DNA of 64,000 nucleotides, taken from contig VXBA01003375.1 of assembly GCA_013399895.1 (NCBI GenBank), forward strand, positions 1 to 64,000. Direction: 5' to 3'. Under the pieces are notes generated by a model. That model saw only the letters and a program-made list of their open reading frames with translations, ran no database searches and had not been told where the DNA came from. Shown here in pieces: positions 38,112 to 50,721 of this stretch; the first letter of the stretch is position 1; every line of letters begins with the position of its first letter. The DNA comes from Serilophus lunatus. Lineage: Eukaryota > Chordata > Aves > Passeriformes > Eurylaimidae. A program made the translations under genes and the position numbers.

Positions 38112-40603
38112 CCTCTCTTCCATGGAATGTTTCAATTTAGTATTATAATCATAACAACAATAAATGATCTTTGTTCTTATGAAGGATATTTCACTGACAT
38201 AGATTTACAATTGTTTGGTTTTGTTTTGGTTTGGTTTTTTTAACTAGTTTCCAGATAGGCACTGTAAGAATACAGAGTTTTAACTGCCTTGACCAAAGTC
38301 ACAGTACTGCATGAACAGCAGAATCAGAAATATAATCAGTCACCTGATGTTCTGCTCTTGCCTTTGGATATTTTCTGTGAAACGATGTGATGACCAAGCC
38401 ATGAGGCTTCTCTCGTGACATTGAATCCATATTGCCTCGCCCCTACCAAGTGATGGCTTTCAACTCTCCTCAGTTTCGAGTTTCACAGGGAACCTGTAAT
38501 GGGACTGCATCACATTTGAATTTACCTTTTGAAATGCAGCCCTCGGGCAGTCTCTGCATTCCTCTGGCTGAGCAGAGATATGGGTGAAACAAGTTCTTGA
38601 TTTAGCTGCCAATAAGTGTCCAAAGCACTTCATGACTGACAGTCTGCAGAGAAGCAGCAGTATCCCACTGGAGCTAACAAGAGGATGCAGTTAAATGAGC
38701 CTCCCAGCCGAGAGGAGGATTGTTCCAGAAGCAAGAAAAGAGAAGAATGTGACTAAGTCCTTGCTGTGTCTCCAGGTTCCACCACACCCTTGTCCCTACA
38801 CATGGTGCAGGATCCTCCTCCACCTCCATAGCAGAATCTCGGGTACTTGCTGGCAGGTCCCAGCTCTCTTCTGCAATTGAGGGTAAGGAAATCACACAAG
38901 GTGAATACATGATTTTTGTCTTCTCCTTAGTCAGGCATCTATTATAAATGAGAATGGTAATATTCCATATATAATGTCATTTTCTTACTCCTCTTCGTTG
39001 CAATTTTTTCTACTTATTATATTTTCAGTACTTAAAAAAAAGTCCACTGTTTCTTGTTTCTTCTTCTCAGGCTGACTCTTCTCATGGTATTAATTATTTC
39101 TTGGAATTGGCTGCTATTATACTGCATTCCCCTTGTGGCGTCAGTATTTCATAAGTTCGGATTAATCTAGCTTATCTGAGATCTTTTGCTTACAATATGT
39201 AAATAAAAATAACATTTCAGGAAAAGGTTAATATTTCCAAGCAGGCTTTTGCTTTTTCTAATCATGTTTAGGATCAGATCCTTGAAGTTATAGGTGTTCT
39301 CTCACTAACTTTATTAGTAGTAGATATGTACTTCAGAGTTCAGAAACACAGTTTTCATAACCTTGACCTGAGTTTTATTCTAAGAGTAAGGACAAAGACA
39401 AATGTCCCAAGACATTTGTAAATAACTGTAAAGTGTTCATTTTATAATGCTTACAAGACAAGGGAGGGGTGGAATAAATCCACCTGTACGATAAATAATA
39501 CTTAATGGGAAAAGACACAGATAGCAAAACTTCATAGCTTTTAATTTATGTTCTTCTAAGTCTTACTTAAAACTCCTCCATTAGGAAAATCAGTGGTTTC
39601 TGGTTTAGAGCATTCCCAATGCAGTCTTGGAAGCCACATGCAGAAAGTCAAAGTGGCAGTTTGCGAAAGGGCTGATCTTTCGTGGCAATGACATCAGTGG
39701 GAATGAACAGGAATGGTCTGTGTTAACACTCACTGATGGCCTCTTGCAGTATGCAAACACACTATTATAAATAGTAGCTTCAGAGAGGAAATGGAAAAGT
39801 GCCATTGTGGCTGCTGAAAGGACTTTGCAAAAAAAGAGAACAAAAATGGCTGTAGCAGATCAAAATTTTAGTCCACAGAACCCTACCTCTTATACTAGCT
39901 GGCACCGGATATTCAGTCTAGGAATAATAAATACTACTTTTCTCCTAAGATCTCTTTAGGTCAAACTGTTCATGATTCTCACAGACTTACCCTTCCCTCC
40001 AAATAACTTCTCCCACAAAGTCCTCCCCTTGGTATCATCTGCCAGTTAGTCTCACAAACTGATATAAATAAAGTTGAAAATAGTGCATTAGCACGCGAAG
40101 AAGAGACATTCCTCAGCACTCTGCCAGTGCATGTGTGTGGGCATTTATAACCATATATAAACAGTCTGTATACCAAGAATGACACATCGATGCCTGTGCC
40201 CAAGGACATGTGACTGCCCATATGGTCACATATGCTTGCAGAGAAACTTGAACACCCACCACTAAGACTATCAAATAGTTTGCCTTAAAATAAGTTTTAT
40301 CATTTTAAACCTAATCTGTCTTCAATCTCATCATTATATTCTTCATATTTTCTGATGGTATACTTGTCTATTTCAGCACCATCTTGCTATTGGAAAAAGA
40401 TGAACATGCTTATTACAAGAAGAACTTTGGAGCTGTGGCTTATTGCAAACCCATAGTCCATCCTCTGATATGTGTATTTTTTCCTCTTTCTCCCACTCTT
40501 GTCTCCCTGTATGTAATGTCCCTTCAGAAATGCATATATGGCCTGCCCAAGGCATGAACATAAAGGGCATACAAGCTGAATGAGGGAAGCTCAGCACATT
40601 TTT
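38112..40603. other. Unique DNA
   Basis: No gene is recognised. A (GGTTTT)-like patch lies at 38,214-38,240. The 38,400-38,880 and 39,600-39,830 parts are less AT-rich and free of visible repeats. The second contains an ATGACATCA motif and could be regulatory, but nothing in this window decides it. Confidence 0.5.
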
Positions 40604-40608
40604 AAATG

Positions 40609-40684
40609 AAAAAAAAAAAACAAACAAAAAAAAAACAAAAAAACAAAAAAAAAAAAAAAAAAACAAACAAAAAAACCCCCACAA
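40609..40684. repeat. A-rich tract with CAAA interruptions
   Basis: Seventy-six bases of A runs are separated by single C bases, ending ACCCCCACAACCC. The sequence is low complexity, and no transposon body is recognised beside it. Confidence 0.9.
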
Positions 40685-40685
40685 C

Positions 40686-43600
40686 CCAAAACATCTTCAG
40701 TTTTGCTAGCTGGGATAAAAATTATAAGAGATGTGTATTCTTATGCTTCAGGGCATAAACTGATTGGTATCTAGGGTCAGGTACACCCCAATCTGTCACA
40801 ATTAGCAACATACACGGAGTTTTAAACTTTCTCCGGAAGCAGCAGGTTTTGGCTGCTGTTGCTGACAAACACAGTGAATTTCACGTTCCGCTCGCTGGAC
40901 AAGAAACAGGAAGTGCTGATGTTCTGTTACAATACAATATATATAGAAAAATTAATGCAGTTTGAAAATCCAGTTGAAGAGAATATTTATTTTTTTCTTC
41001 TTCCTTTTATTTTTAGTGTCAAAGTTCCCTTTCATCTTTTCTCTGAACTAGCAGCATATTTTAGCCAGGGATGCCTCTCTCTGTAAAGGCTTTTCTCTCA
41101 CCTCTTTGAAACAGTTTACCAGGAATCTTTCTGTGCCAATTTCTCAAATCCTAACTTTTGTTTTTGTTTGCTCTTAGTCTTAAAAACATCACCAGAAATA
41201 TGATTTTCCTTTGTCCTTTTAACTTTAGATTTCATGAACTGCAGACAGAAGGAGAGAAGAGGTGATATGAAAGTTCGTTTTTCCTGCCCTTTCTCGAAAT
41301 GAGAGGATAGCCTCTCCAGGTAGCTATTCTCATAAGTGCTGCTGGCTGGACAGGCTAAATGATGGCATGTTGAAATTTCATATGAAGCTGAATTATTTCC
41401 ATATCTGCAGATCCTCTTCAGTGGCATTAGTTATGCTAATAAAGTGGTGCGACTTTTCTGGCAGTGCTTGAGGCAGCTGCCAAGCTGTGACTGAAGACTC
41501 TATCTGGGGAAATAACTCAGCAAGTAAAATTCAGATGGCCAGCAACCTGTTTGGGTTCCTGCTCCTCACCCAGAGCTGTCTATAAGCTCTATTGTTGAGC
41601 GTGTAATAAACTGTGCCTAACTCAGACACAACCCCGCTGGCATCTCAGACATTACTTTGCAAAGCTTTTTAGGACACCCTCAGTGTTTGCTCAATTTGTG
41701 TGCTGATAGGCATTTCTATGACATCCAATGCCAGCGCGCAGAAAAGGCTGGCAAAGTTATTAGGGGCAGCAAGAGGAAAACAAAAGAGAGAGTCAGTTTG
41801 CACATTGAGCCAGATGAGCCCACCAGCTGCTGGAGGAAGGGGCATGTGCCACTCTGACAGCAAAAGGAAGCAATGTGAATGCAAGATGAAGCTGGATACG
41901 AGAATGCACCCTTTCTTTGCACAGCGTTGGAGGCAAGAGCCAAGCGGGGTGGGAGGACAGGAATGAGCTGCAGAATTCAAATGCTAGCCCTTATCCCTAA
42001 GGAGAGGCCCTGGAAATAGGTGTTGCTCTGAAAACTAAAGGGTGGAGTCCTGCCTATGCAAGAAATTCCTTTCTAGTGGAATGAACTATGCACCAAGTCT
42101 CTGCAGGATACACTGCACTTTTTCAGGGACTAAATTTTCCTGAACATGTTTTACAGTTTTCTACTTCCTTAGATCCTGAGTTTAAAATTAAACAGGGAAG
42201 TCTAAGGAAGGAACCACCTTCTGTCAACTCTGCTCTTAGTTCCTTTAAGAAACAGTCATGGATAGATCAGTTGTGGAATTTGTATCTGTAGAGAGAGGCT
42301 ATTCTTTCATCCATGTAATTATGTAGTTATGACAATTATTGGTCTTCACTTTGGTTTACAGTCTTCCATTCACTTTGGTTTAGAGATAACTTATTTAACA
42401 TGTGTCCAGGATGAGTTTCTTTCTCCTTGGATAATTTGAAGTACTACAGATAAGAAAGTCTTGTCATATCTTACTGAATGCCCACTTCTTTGTAACAAGG
42501 CATCCTGTTCTTACTTCTTCCTCGTTTTCTGGGCTTTATGACTTCGGACCTTCCTCAGGTAAAGGAGGAAATAATTTCATTATATCACTTTCCCATCTTC
42601 CAACATGTATCTTTTAAGAAGAAAGTTATTGATTCATTTCCATAGGCCTGCAATTGCAGTGATGGTGATGAAAAATCCCCACAGCCCTTCTAGTGGAGCA
42701 GCCTAGCAGACACACCTTTAATTTCCAGACATTCAGGGCACGGAGATGTCAGATAAATACTTAATCTGTCCATTCAAGAGCATTTGAGTGTCTACTAAAG
42801 AAAAAAAGTTCTTGTATCTAAAAAATAAGCAGACACTTTATGAATTATAAGCATTTCTTAAGAAAGGTTCATGTAGAGATTTTTCTCCAACAGAAAACAA
42901 ACAAACAAAAAAACCAACAGCAACAACCTCCTCCTAAAAGCAAAACTTGTCTCCCAAAAAAACCCATCAGCAGTGTCAGATTGTCCTGACCTTTCCCTGA
43001 TGGTAAAATCTGCTTGTAACCCTATAGCTCTGTAACACCGTGTTGCCAGTGCTAGTAGCAGTCTACCAGCTTTATACTGAGTTTCCAAGGCCTCGGATCT
43101 TTCTTTATTCTCTTTGAACTTTTCTTGATTTTCCTGCAGCTTTTGTTTTCCTTGGTTTAGCTGCAGCTGCAATTTTTCTAATGACCAGATGACTATGGCT
43201 AATTAATGTAATTTTTGTTTATCATGGTATGCTACCAACATGCCTTTATAATTGTAACTCAATGTAATATACAGAAATGCAGCTCTGATAACATGAAAGA
43301 GGCCTTCAAAAGTGGGGACATGGGATGTGATACAGGGACTGGAGGTGTGGGATGGTAAGACATGGTTCGTGGGCTGGCACTGAAGATTGCATGGCTATAA
43401 AAAACTGACTTGTGGGCAGTTAAAAAAATTACAAACATGGAGCTGGATGAAATTAGGTTTAGGGGCAACAGAGGGAATAGTATTTAACATGTCCAAATGG
43501 TATTGTATCTAGTACATCTGTATGTGGAGCTGCAGTCTAATGAAGAACAAGGTGTAAAATTGTGTTAGGAAACATGTAAGAATGATCACAAATGAATCCT

Positions 43601-46273
43601 AAGGTAAAGAAGGAGAAACCACCATCATGTTCCTGCTGACAAAAGGCTCTGGATGCTGACAACTCATCTTAACCCCTGCCACACACACCAGGATGAAATC
43701 ATTGACCTTGGGATCCAGCTAAAAGGGATATAGGTGAGCATAACATGAGGAAAAGGGATAGAAACTCAGGTGTGTGTATGACTGTATCAGCTACTGAATT
43801 ATTAGTGCTGAAAGCTTTCCCTCATAGAAGTATTCCTTCTTTTTCACACCGTTCGGATGAGAACTGATAATGATTAAGAAACTAAGATTTTATGCCCTAA
43901 CAGTAAACTCCTGACTTCATATTTAAAACATGATTGCTCTTTGCCAATAAAAATGATTCTGACAATAACATATTTTCACAACAAACATTTGCTATAACCT
44001 ATCAATATCTGAAAGATACTTTTCATAACTAGTTTAAACTGATGAAAGACAATAATGATGATGATCCTCATCCCCTTTGCCTAGTACACTTGGCTGGATA
44101 TTCCTACCTTTTTTGTAGAGCTTTGATCCCTGGTAGATCTGAAAATGCTTATAGTCTAAATCTAATTGCATTGAGACAAAGAATATTATCATACATTAAA
44201 AGTTTCACTAACAATAGTAGCAGCAACTATAACAACAGAGCTGTGGCAATACCATATTGCAGAGCTACAAGGTTGCAGAATCCTCAGTTTCCTGTCCTCA
44301 AAGCCATAATTGTGAGCACTAGCCCCAAAATGCTGCTGTAGAAGACTTTTGGGACAGATGCAGTTAACACTCACACATTGGAATTGCATAGCTACAAAAT
44401 TAGTTAAAAATATGATAAATTTAGTGACTAAAGAAGGAAAAAGACAGGAGCCAGGAATTGAGGAGGGAAGGAATCTTATAAGTTAGCTTTGCCTCCTGAA
44501 AGTATTTGCCACTGTACTGCCGACTTGCAGTTTGCTGCTCATTATATGTAATTCCCCTCCTCGTAAGAATTCAGTTATCCACTGGGAGAGCAGTGAGATG
44601 CAATATTTTAGTCATCCAATCAGGGAACATATGCTGTCAGGGGCATAGCACAGTTTATGGAATAACAGAGAGTGAACAGCTGAGGTGAATAATTCACAAA
44701 ATATCCATAGGCTGTGATTTGTTTGTATAAACTATTTGGTAAATACTTATGCATAACTATCATATTCATAGTAATCAGGAACGGGTTTGGAACAAAGGCT
44801 AACTCTCCTGAATAATTTATTCCCTAGGAACAATTCAGATTGCTCTTGTGTATTCTCTGGAGTCGCTCTCAATGGCACATTACCAAAAGGTACTGTGTAT
44901 TAAGTGAAAGTTGGCTGTGTCCCAAGCAGGACAGAGTGTTTGGAGTTTGGAGTACAACCTGCGATGTCTAAAGAAACCTTTATCTCCCTCCAAGCTGAGC
45001 TGCAGAGACCAAGGAACAGATGTGCTCTGTGCCAGGGTCCAGCATTTCAAGCTGTTTCCTACAACCACAACCTGATAAAATCAGTGCTGACTTCATATGT
45101 GATGGGGAAAGAAGTCTAAAAGAAAATAAATACACAAAACCAACAAAAAAGATCTCAAAAAACAAACACCCAAATCGCTAAAAGATAGCTACAAAATCCA
45201 GCCAAAAATTATAGAAATTTGGAGAAAATACAATTTGAAAAATAAAATGCTTTTCATTAATTCATCAATATGAAAAATTCTTCAACCTTATAACTACTCC
45301 TGCTTTAAACTGCAATGGAAAACCGAATATTTTGTTGTAATATTTTCCCTCATATTATTTTAAAGTCTGTTATTTTATGAAAGGTGGTTTGTTTGTTTCT
45401 GTTCATATTAGCATTTGAGGTCTTCCCCATTTTCCACAAGGATTCCTACAGATAGTGAGAGAACAGTAGCTATCCAATCTTGAAATCTAAGGCACTGAAA
45501 AAAAAAGATTACTTAGTTGGATTTTGCTTAAATATTGTGAAATGTTCCTCTCATTTTCAAAGCTGAGAGGTTCTTAATGCTATAATTTATTTACCAGATC
45601 ACAGTCAAGTATGTGCATGGAAACACATAGAGAAATTTTCCTTTTCTTCAAGTTTAATATTATTGCAATATATTTCTTTTTGTTTTAATTGACCAAGAAC
45701 AGTTTGGGTAGTGTCTCCTTGATTGCAGCTGCTAGTAGGAGAGCTATTCCCTCCTCAATGGAACTGGAGCAGTTTTGTCATTGATTAAAATGCATTGATT
45801 TTTTTTCTTTGTACAATAAGTGCTTAATTTCAGTCAGCTTTTTTGTATTTTAGATGCAGACAAGAAAATGGTTATAAAGTCGCCCTCTCGCTGATAGTTT
45901 CTTAGGAAGTGTTTTCTCCCTGCCTATTGCAATAAAGGGTTATTTAACTTCCTCTCTGAAATTTTCCTTAATAAAAAAGCTATCCTTGGCTACCACGAAA
46001 AAAATCCAACTAGAAAACATTTCCTCACAATCTATTGAAATGCACCTTGAACTCTCACAAAAGAGGAGCTCTGGGCCATGATGAATAAGCCTTGATTTTA
46101 CAAGTTTAAGTGATATTTGAGTCACAGTCATTTCCAACTTGCTTGTTTTTCAGTGAGGTTGTAACTATCCAGGTTCTACTAAGACAGCCAGATATTACCC
46201 AGAAAAAATTTTCACAAGGAGAGTCATCAAAATATCCAAATTTTAGAGAAAAGATGATAAAATAAACAGGAAA
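40686..46273. other. Unique DNA with a stop-poor island at 41.66-41.99 kb
   Basis: No supported gene. At 41,657-41,980 four overlapping frames, two per strand, stay open for 66-103 codons because the sequence is GC-richer and stop-poor. None resembles a known protein. A direct repeat TCACTTTGGTTTA occurs near 42,347 and 42,369. A minus-strand frame at 43172-42858 has a heptad-like Gln/Glu/Lys-rich start and is treated under findings. Confidence 0.5.
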
Positions 46274-46275
46274 TT

Positions 46276-46416
46276 TAGGGAAGTGTTTAAGGCTGGGTAG
46301 GATGGGCCATGGTCTAATGGAAGCTGTCCCTGCCCATGGCAGCAGAGTTCGAATGAGATGAGCTTTAACACCTTTTCTAACCTAAACTGTTCTATGATTC
46401 TGTGATTCTCTGATTT
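46276..46416 (+). mobile_element. CR1 LINE 3' end
   Basis: GTGTTTAAGGCTGGGTAGGA, GGAAGCTGTCCCTGCCCATG, GATGAGCTTTAACACCTTTT and CTAACCTAAACTGTTCTATG lead to the terminal series TTCTATGA-TTCTGTGA-TTCTCTGA, a clear CR1 octamer terminus. It is 5' truncated. Confidence 0.94.
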
Positions 46417-46417
46417 T

Positions 46418-48360
46418 GAGTCAGACCATACATTTCATGTATATGGTTAACCAAAACATTCACTATTGTCTTCATTCTGAATGTGTTTGGGGGTTGGTTG
46501 GAGTTTTTATTTTTTGAGATTTTTTGTTACATGGCTGTGTGCATTCTTTTTTTCGTGTTTACATGCTTGTTTTCTTTGGAAAGTGATAATGTAGTTGCAT
46601 TTCAGCATGAATTGTTATTTTGAAACAGAACAATGAATGTCGGCATTTTAAGGTGAAAAAAATGTGAATTGTTGTGGTTCAGAGAAACTCTTCTGTCTCT
46701 TTCAGTAGAGCTTGAAGTAGCTAGCTGATGTTTGCCAAATTTGTATGCCTAAAATTGTCTTCCTGATTGTTTTAAAACAGATTTTCTTTAAAAATCCATT
46801 CAATGGTGCTGACCCTAACTATGCTTAAGATAAGGAAATCGTGAAGTTTTCTAAAAAAAAAAAAAAACAAAAACAAAACACAAAACAAAACAAAAAAAAA
46901 CGGGAGAGACATTGATGGTTAGGATGAGAAGGAGGCAAGTTGTAGACAGATTTTGATCAACAAAATTATAAATAAGAGGTAGGTCAGGGAGAAGCTCCCT
47001 GGAACCACTAATTTGCAAGAGCTTCCTCTATCATTAAGCCTCCACTTCTCTGAGCAGGTAAATATTAAAATTGTGACCAGTTTTAGGGATATAACTCTAC
47101 ATCAGTAAAACTCCATCTTGCTGACCACAGCCATATTCAGCTATTGCTGAACTAAACACTTTGAAAACAGTGGAAGGCTGATTTACCTGTCAGAAAGTGT
47201 TAAAACTCTTGGCAGAGTCAAAATTAGACGTTAAAATGCCCTATTTTACTCTACTTTCTGCAGTAGTGCTGTACCTTTAATTTTCATAATCTCTGCAGCT
47301 TTAAATTCAACATTTATTTTTAACACATATATTTTAATGAAACATGAAATATAAAACGAAACTACAGTCTGCCTCCTATGAGCATGGAGAGAAATCCTAA
47401 TTACCTGTTTCAAAAGTGTGAAGCTCTTTCTAATTTTCCAGCCGCCAGGTTCCTTAGACAGCACTCAGTATTATAACTATTTATGCCAATTGTGCTATTT
47501 CATGCATAAAATTACCGCATTATTGTTGGAATAGATGCCAGAGAGATATCTAAGCAGGGTGTAATCACTTCACTTTCTATCAAATTGTGCTTCTGAAAGG
47601 TATCATAAATTTTATTAGAAGGCAAGAGGCTAATGGAAGCCAATCAGCGTTAATGCTGATAAAATTGCTTGTATTTTACATTATAAAATGGGGAGATATT
47701 TTTATCAGACTGTTCCCTTTTGTTTTATTAAGAGTGTATCATGGAAACTAGGGTACAATGGAACAACAGAGGGTAGTCACTAAACCTCTTCTTTTTCTCT
47801 TCGTGGCTTAGCTTACAAAAAAGTTTGTGTTTCAAGACGCTTTCAGATCTTTGGTGGTGTAAAGGGAGTGTAAAATAGGTGGCACAAACCCTCAGGTCTG
47901 CTGACTTGCACAAGAATTTACAATGATGAGGTGCACCTCTGATATTTATGTCCCAAATGTTATTTGGTCTTTTTATTGTTCGAGCTAATTGTTTTCTATT
48001 AGGCTGCCTATAGAATCTGGGGAGAGGGAAATTTTTTATGACTCCCCAGATTATTTTTAAAGCTCCACAGTAGAATTAGAGTGGATTTTGATATGGGAAG
48101 GATGAGGATCCAGAAATGGGGATGGAAAAAGGAGCTTTACCCATCAAGAAGTAATTGAATGCGATTTAAAGAAATTGGTGTACTTTGACGGTAAATTGAA
48201 AGTTCTTTTTTTCTACCTGTTAATAAAATTTTGTACTTAACAGAACCATGTTCATGCAGTCATTTGCAAAACAGCTGGTTCAAATTAGTCTTTGGTTTGG
48301 TTTTTTTTGGTTTAGTTTGGTTTGTTTTTTTCTAAATGCCTCAGTTATATGTGGGTGTTT
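46418..48360. other. Unique DNA with A-rich tract and stem-loop
   Basis: An A-rich tract with C interruptions spans 46853-46902. The 47,560-47,750 part is repeat-free, with a CCAAT box and opposed GATA-type cores (CTGATAA and TTATCAG). That is compatible with a regulatory element but unproven. No gene is recognised. Confidence 0.5.
48014..48052. other. Perfect 11-bp inverted repeat (stem-loop)
   Basis: AATCTGGGGAG at 48014-48024 and its exact reverse complement CTCCCCAGATT at 48042-48052 flank a 17-base, A/T-rich loop. The stem contains a run of four G:C pairs. No terminator, microRNA or transposon context is evident. Confidence 0.8.
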
Positions 48361-48364
48361 CTGC

Positions 48365-48445
48365 CCTATAGTTGGGGAAACTGAGACACCAAAAGGCAAT
48401 GGGCCAAGCCCCAGAGAGGATATGTGGTAGACCTCATGGTGAAAA
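48365..48445 (+). mobile_element. Ancient LINE/MIR-like fragment
   Basis: ATAGTTGGGGAAACTGAGACACC followed by a decayed ...AAGGCAATGGGCCAAG... segment resembles the block GATGGGGAAACTGAGGCAC...TTGCCCAAGGTCAC of old amniote LINE/MIR-type repeats. It is short and strongly diverged. Confidence 0.45.
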
Positions 48446-48659
48446 GGGAGGTGGAAAATGACAGGGAGCAGCATTCAATGAATGCAATGTGTATTTACAA
48501 ACTGTGTGTAGTTTGTCATACCCTGGCATGGCAGGAACAGCACCTTTCCAGGCTGTGAAAATCCCAGTTCAAACACTAGCTTTGCCTGACACAAAAGCTT
48601 AGCTTCATCCGTAACGTACACTGTCCCTGCTCATAAAGCAAATATTTACACAATCACTT

Positions 48660-48870
48660 TTCAGACCATTATTGGTAGCTTTATTAATATTATTAGCATT
48701 ATTTACACTGCAGCCATGAAGCTCCCTCCGAGATGGGGTGTTTTGTGTCACACACTGTACAAACACACAGCAAAGGACCATCCCAACACTGTTGGATTAG
48801 CACTCTAAATAGCTAAGGTAAACAGAGGTTGGGAGAAATTGTCCAGGATAACCAGAGCAGGCAGGTTTTC
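48660..48870 (+). mobile_element. Ancient sauropsid LINE fragment (CR1/L3-type)
   Basis: The run TTATTAATATTATTAGCATT, then CACTGTACAAACACACAGCA, a CCATCCCAACACT block, ATTAGCACTCTAAATAGCTA and GGTAAACAGAGGTTGGGAGA follows a repeat that I know from turtles, crocodiles and birds. In those copies GCTGTACAAACACAGAACAA precedes a block meaning roughly 'cagtccctgccc...cttacaatctaa'. It is diverged and probably predates birds. The family assignment is from memory. Confidence 0.5.
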
Positions 48871-48871
48871 T

Positions 48872-50462
48872 TGTGTTTAAGAAGGCAGATGACAGTTACC
48901 TGAGCTAGGATCAGTTCATAATTTTGCCACCAATTTTCTGTGTAATACATTACTTAATCACACCAAAATTCCTCAGATCTCCACAGGAATAATACTACCA
49001 ATTAATTCCAGATTTCTTCTAGGTCTACAATTGCTGGTGCCTTGACCGAGGTCCGAGCTAATGAAAAAGAGTCATTGACAGGATTTGGCCCATTACTGAA
49101 TTCATATTCCTGCCTCTCGTAGTCATGCATATTCCTGTCAAAGCCCACACTGTGTAACACTTGGTGTTAATGGAGTCACAGTAAGGATGGATTTGTTCTC
49201 ATCCAACTACATGTTTTAATTCAAAGATCACATTACTGTTCAAGTGATAGATTAGATAAAGGCAAAACCTGTTTATTTCTTTTAATTCCAATTATGTTTT
49301 AAAGTTCCATTTCTGGTTGGCTGTTATTTATTTCCAGAGGCTTTTATTATTATTTTATTATTATGCTGTCTCTGTGTAACTTTTTCTCTTCTAATTTAAT
49401 CCTCCATTTTTAAATACAATTTTCTTCTTCACCCACCAATAGCTGCATGACTGATTTTACTGAATGAAATTTATAACAATGACAGAACAAAAGGGGATTT
49501 ACTCTGAATCCAAACTAAAGTCATGTTAATGATATATTCTATTTTATAGCCTCCATTTCAGTGGGGCACCCAGTCTCTTTGAAGTCAACACTATTCTCAT
49601 ATCCCAAACCTGAGTATGCTTTTGTATAACTGGAATTAGTATAGCATTGGTTAGCTTATCTGACTTTGCCTTCTGAAATCATTGACTTTAAAATATTTGT
49701 CTCAGACAAGGCATGGTGAAGAATAGAACATCATTTTCATATTTCCAGGAGGACAAAAAAAAAAAAAAANNNNNNNNNNNNNNNNNNNNNAAAAAAAAAA
49801 GTAAAGTGAAGTTCAGATTGGAAGTATTTATCATAGCCAGATAGGAAGGACTGCTGGAGTATAGTGATAATTTCAAGCATACATGTCTCGTTCTTGGGCA
49901 GTGCATTTCTTATGCCAATATGCTGACACATCCCTGCTTTCTCTGCTCTTTGACCATTCGTTTATGCTACCACTGTAGTTATACCCAAGTATCTCAACTT
50001 TGCACACGTCCAGTCAATGTTTCAGCATGTGTTTGGCCCTGCTGAGCTGCCAAACACCCACATCACCACCTTCCTTTCTCTCTGTGTCTCTCTAACATGA
50101 GAGGCCCTTTGTGGAAAGCTGGGATGATGACAGAGAAAGTGAGATGGGTTCCACTGCTTGAGGCAGCATCCCAGACTGTGCAGTAACTGCAGCGGATGCT
50201 AGGAAGATTGTTTCCTAGTTGAAGCAAGGCTTTAGATAGGTCTGCTGGGATATTAGGCAGCGTGTTTGCACAACCCTGGGTTTGGCCCTCTCCATGAAGA
50301 GCTGTGAAGTCGCTAGTTCAAAGGCACCAAAGACAAACTGAGACATCAATTTTCTTTCACATGCCAGATCACACCCTGTTGCTGCAGCAGGAAAAGACAC
50401 TGTTTCAAAAAGACAAGGGGCACACTATTGTACTTGCATTTCCCAAAAATGGATGATGCCTC
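48872..50462. other. Unique DNA containing an assembly gap
   Basis: No gene is recognised. A TTATTAT-rich patch lies at 49,344-49,366. The 50,150-50,400 part is less AT-rich but shows no coding signal. Confidence 0.55.
49755..49800. other. Gap of 21 N inside poly(A)
   Basis: Fifteen A (49755-49769) are followed by 21 N (49770-49790) and ten A (49791-49800). The gap lies within a homopolymer. Its true size is unknown, and the reading frames crossing it have no meaning. Confidence 0.98.
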
Positions 50463-50463
50463 T

Positions 50464-50720
50464 TAGAATCACAAAATATCCTCACTTGGAAGGGACCCAC
50501 AAGGGTCATCAAGTCCAACTCTTGACCTCACACAGGACCACCTCAAGATTCAGACCACTTGCCTCAGAACATTGTCCAAACATTTCTTGAACTCTGTCAG
50601 GCTTGGTGCAATGATGACTGCCCTGGGAAACCTGTTCCAGTGCTCAAATACCTCATTCTTTGTTCTTCCATTTAGTGGGGGCTTGGAGTTCTTTTTCCTC
50701 TTCCATGTTAATAAGCAGAC
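50464..50720 (-). mobile_element. CR1 LINE 3' end, antisense (CR1-X/Y-like)
   Basis: AGAATCACAAAATATCCTCA and CTTGGAAGGGACCCACAAGG lead into TCATCAAGTCCAACTCTTGA. Then come ACATTGTCCAAACATTTCTT, GAACTCTGTCAGGCTTGGTG and CTGGGAAACCTGTTCCAGTG, collinear with the antisense 3' region of a CR1 subfamily. Its terminal 45 bases are the same type of sequence as the tail of the SINE at 2.6 kb. It is 5' truncated and decays after about 50,690. Confidence 0.9.
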
Positions 50721-50721
50721 C

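Noticed and set aside
41450..41660. Possible solo LTR with TATAAG and AATAAA motifs
   Set aside because: The motifs are common, and no TG...CA ends or target duplication could be placed.
49688..49931. Minus-strand frames across the N gap
   Set aside because: They run through unknown bases and poly(A), so the frames have no meaning.
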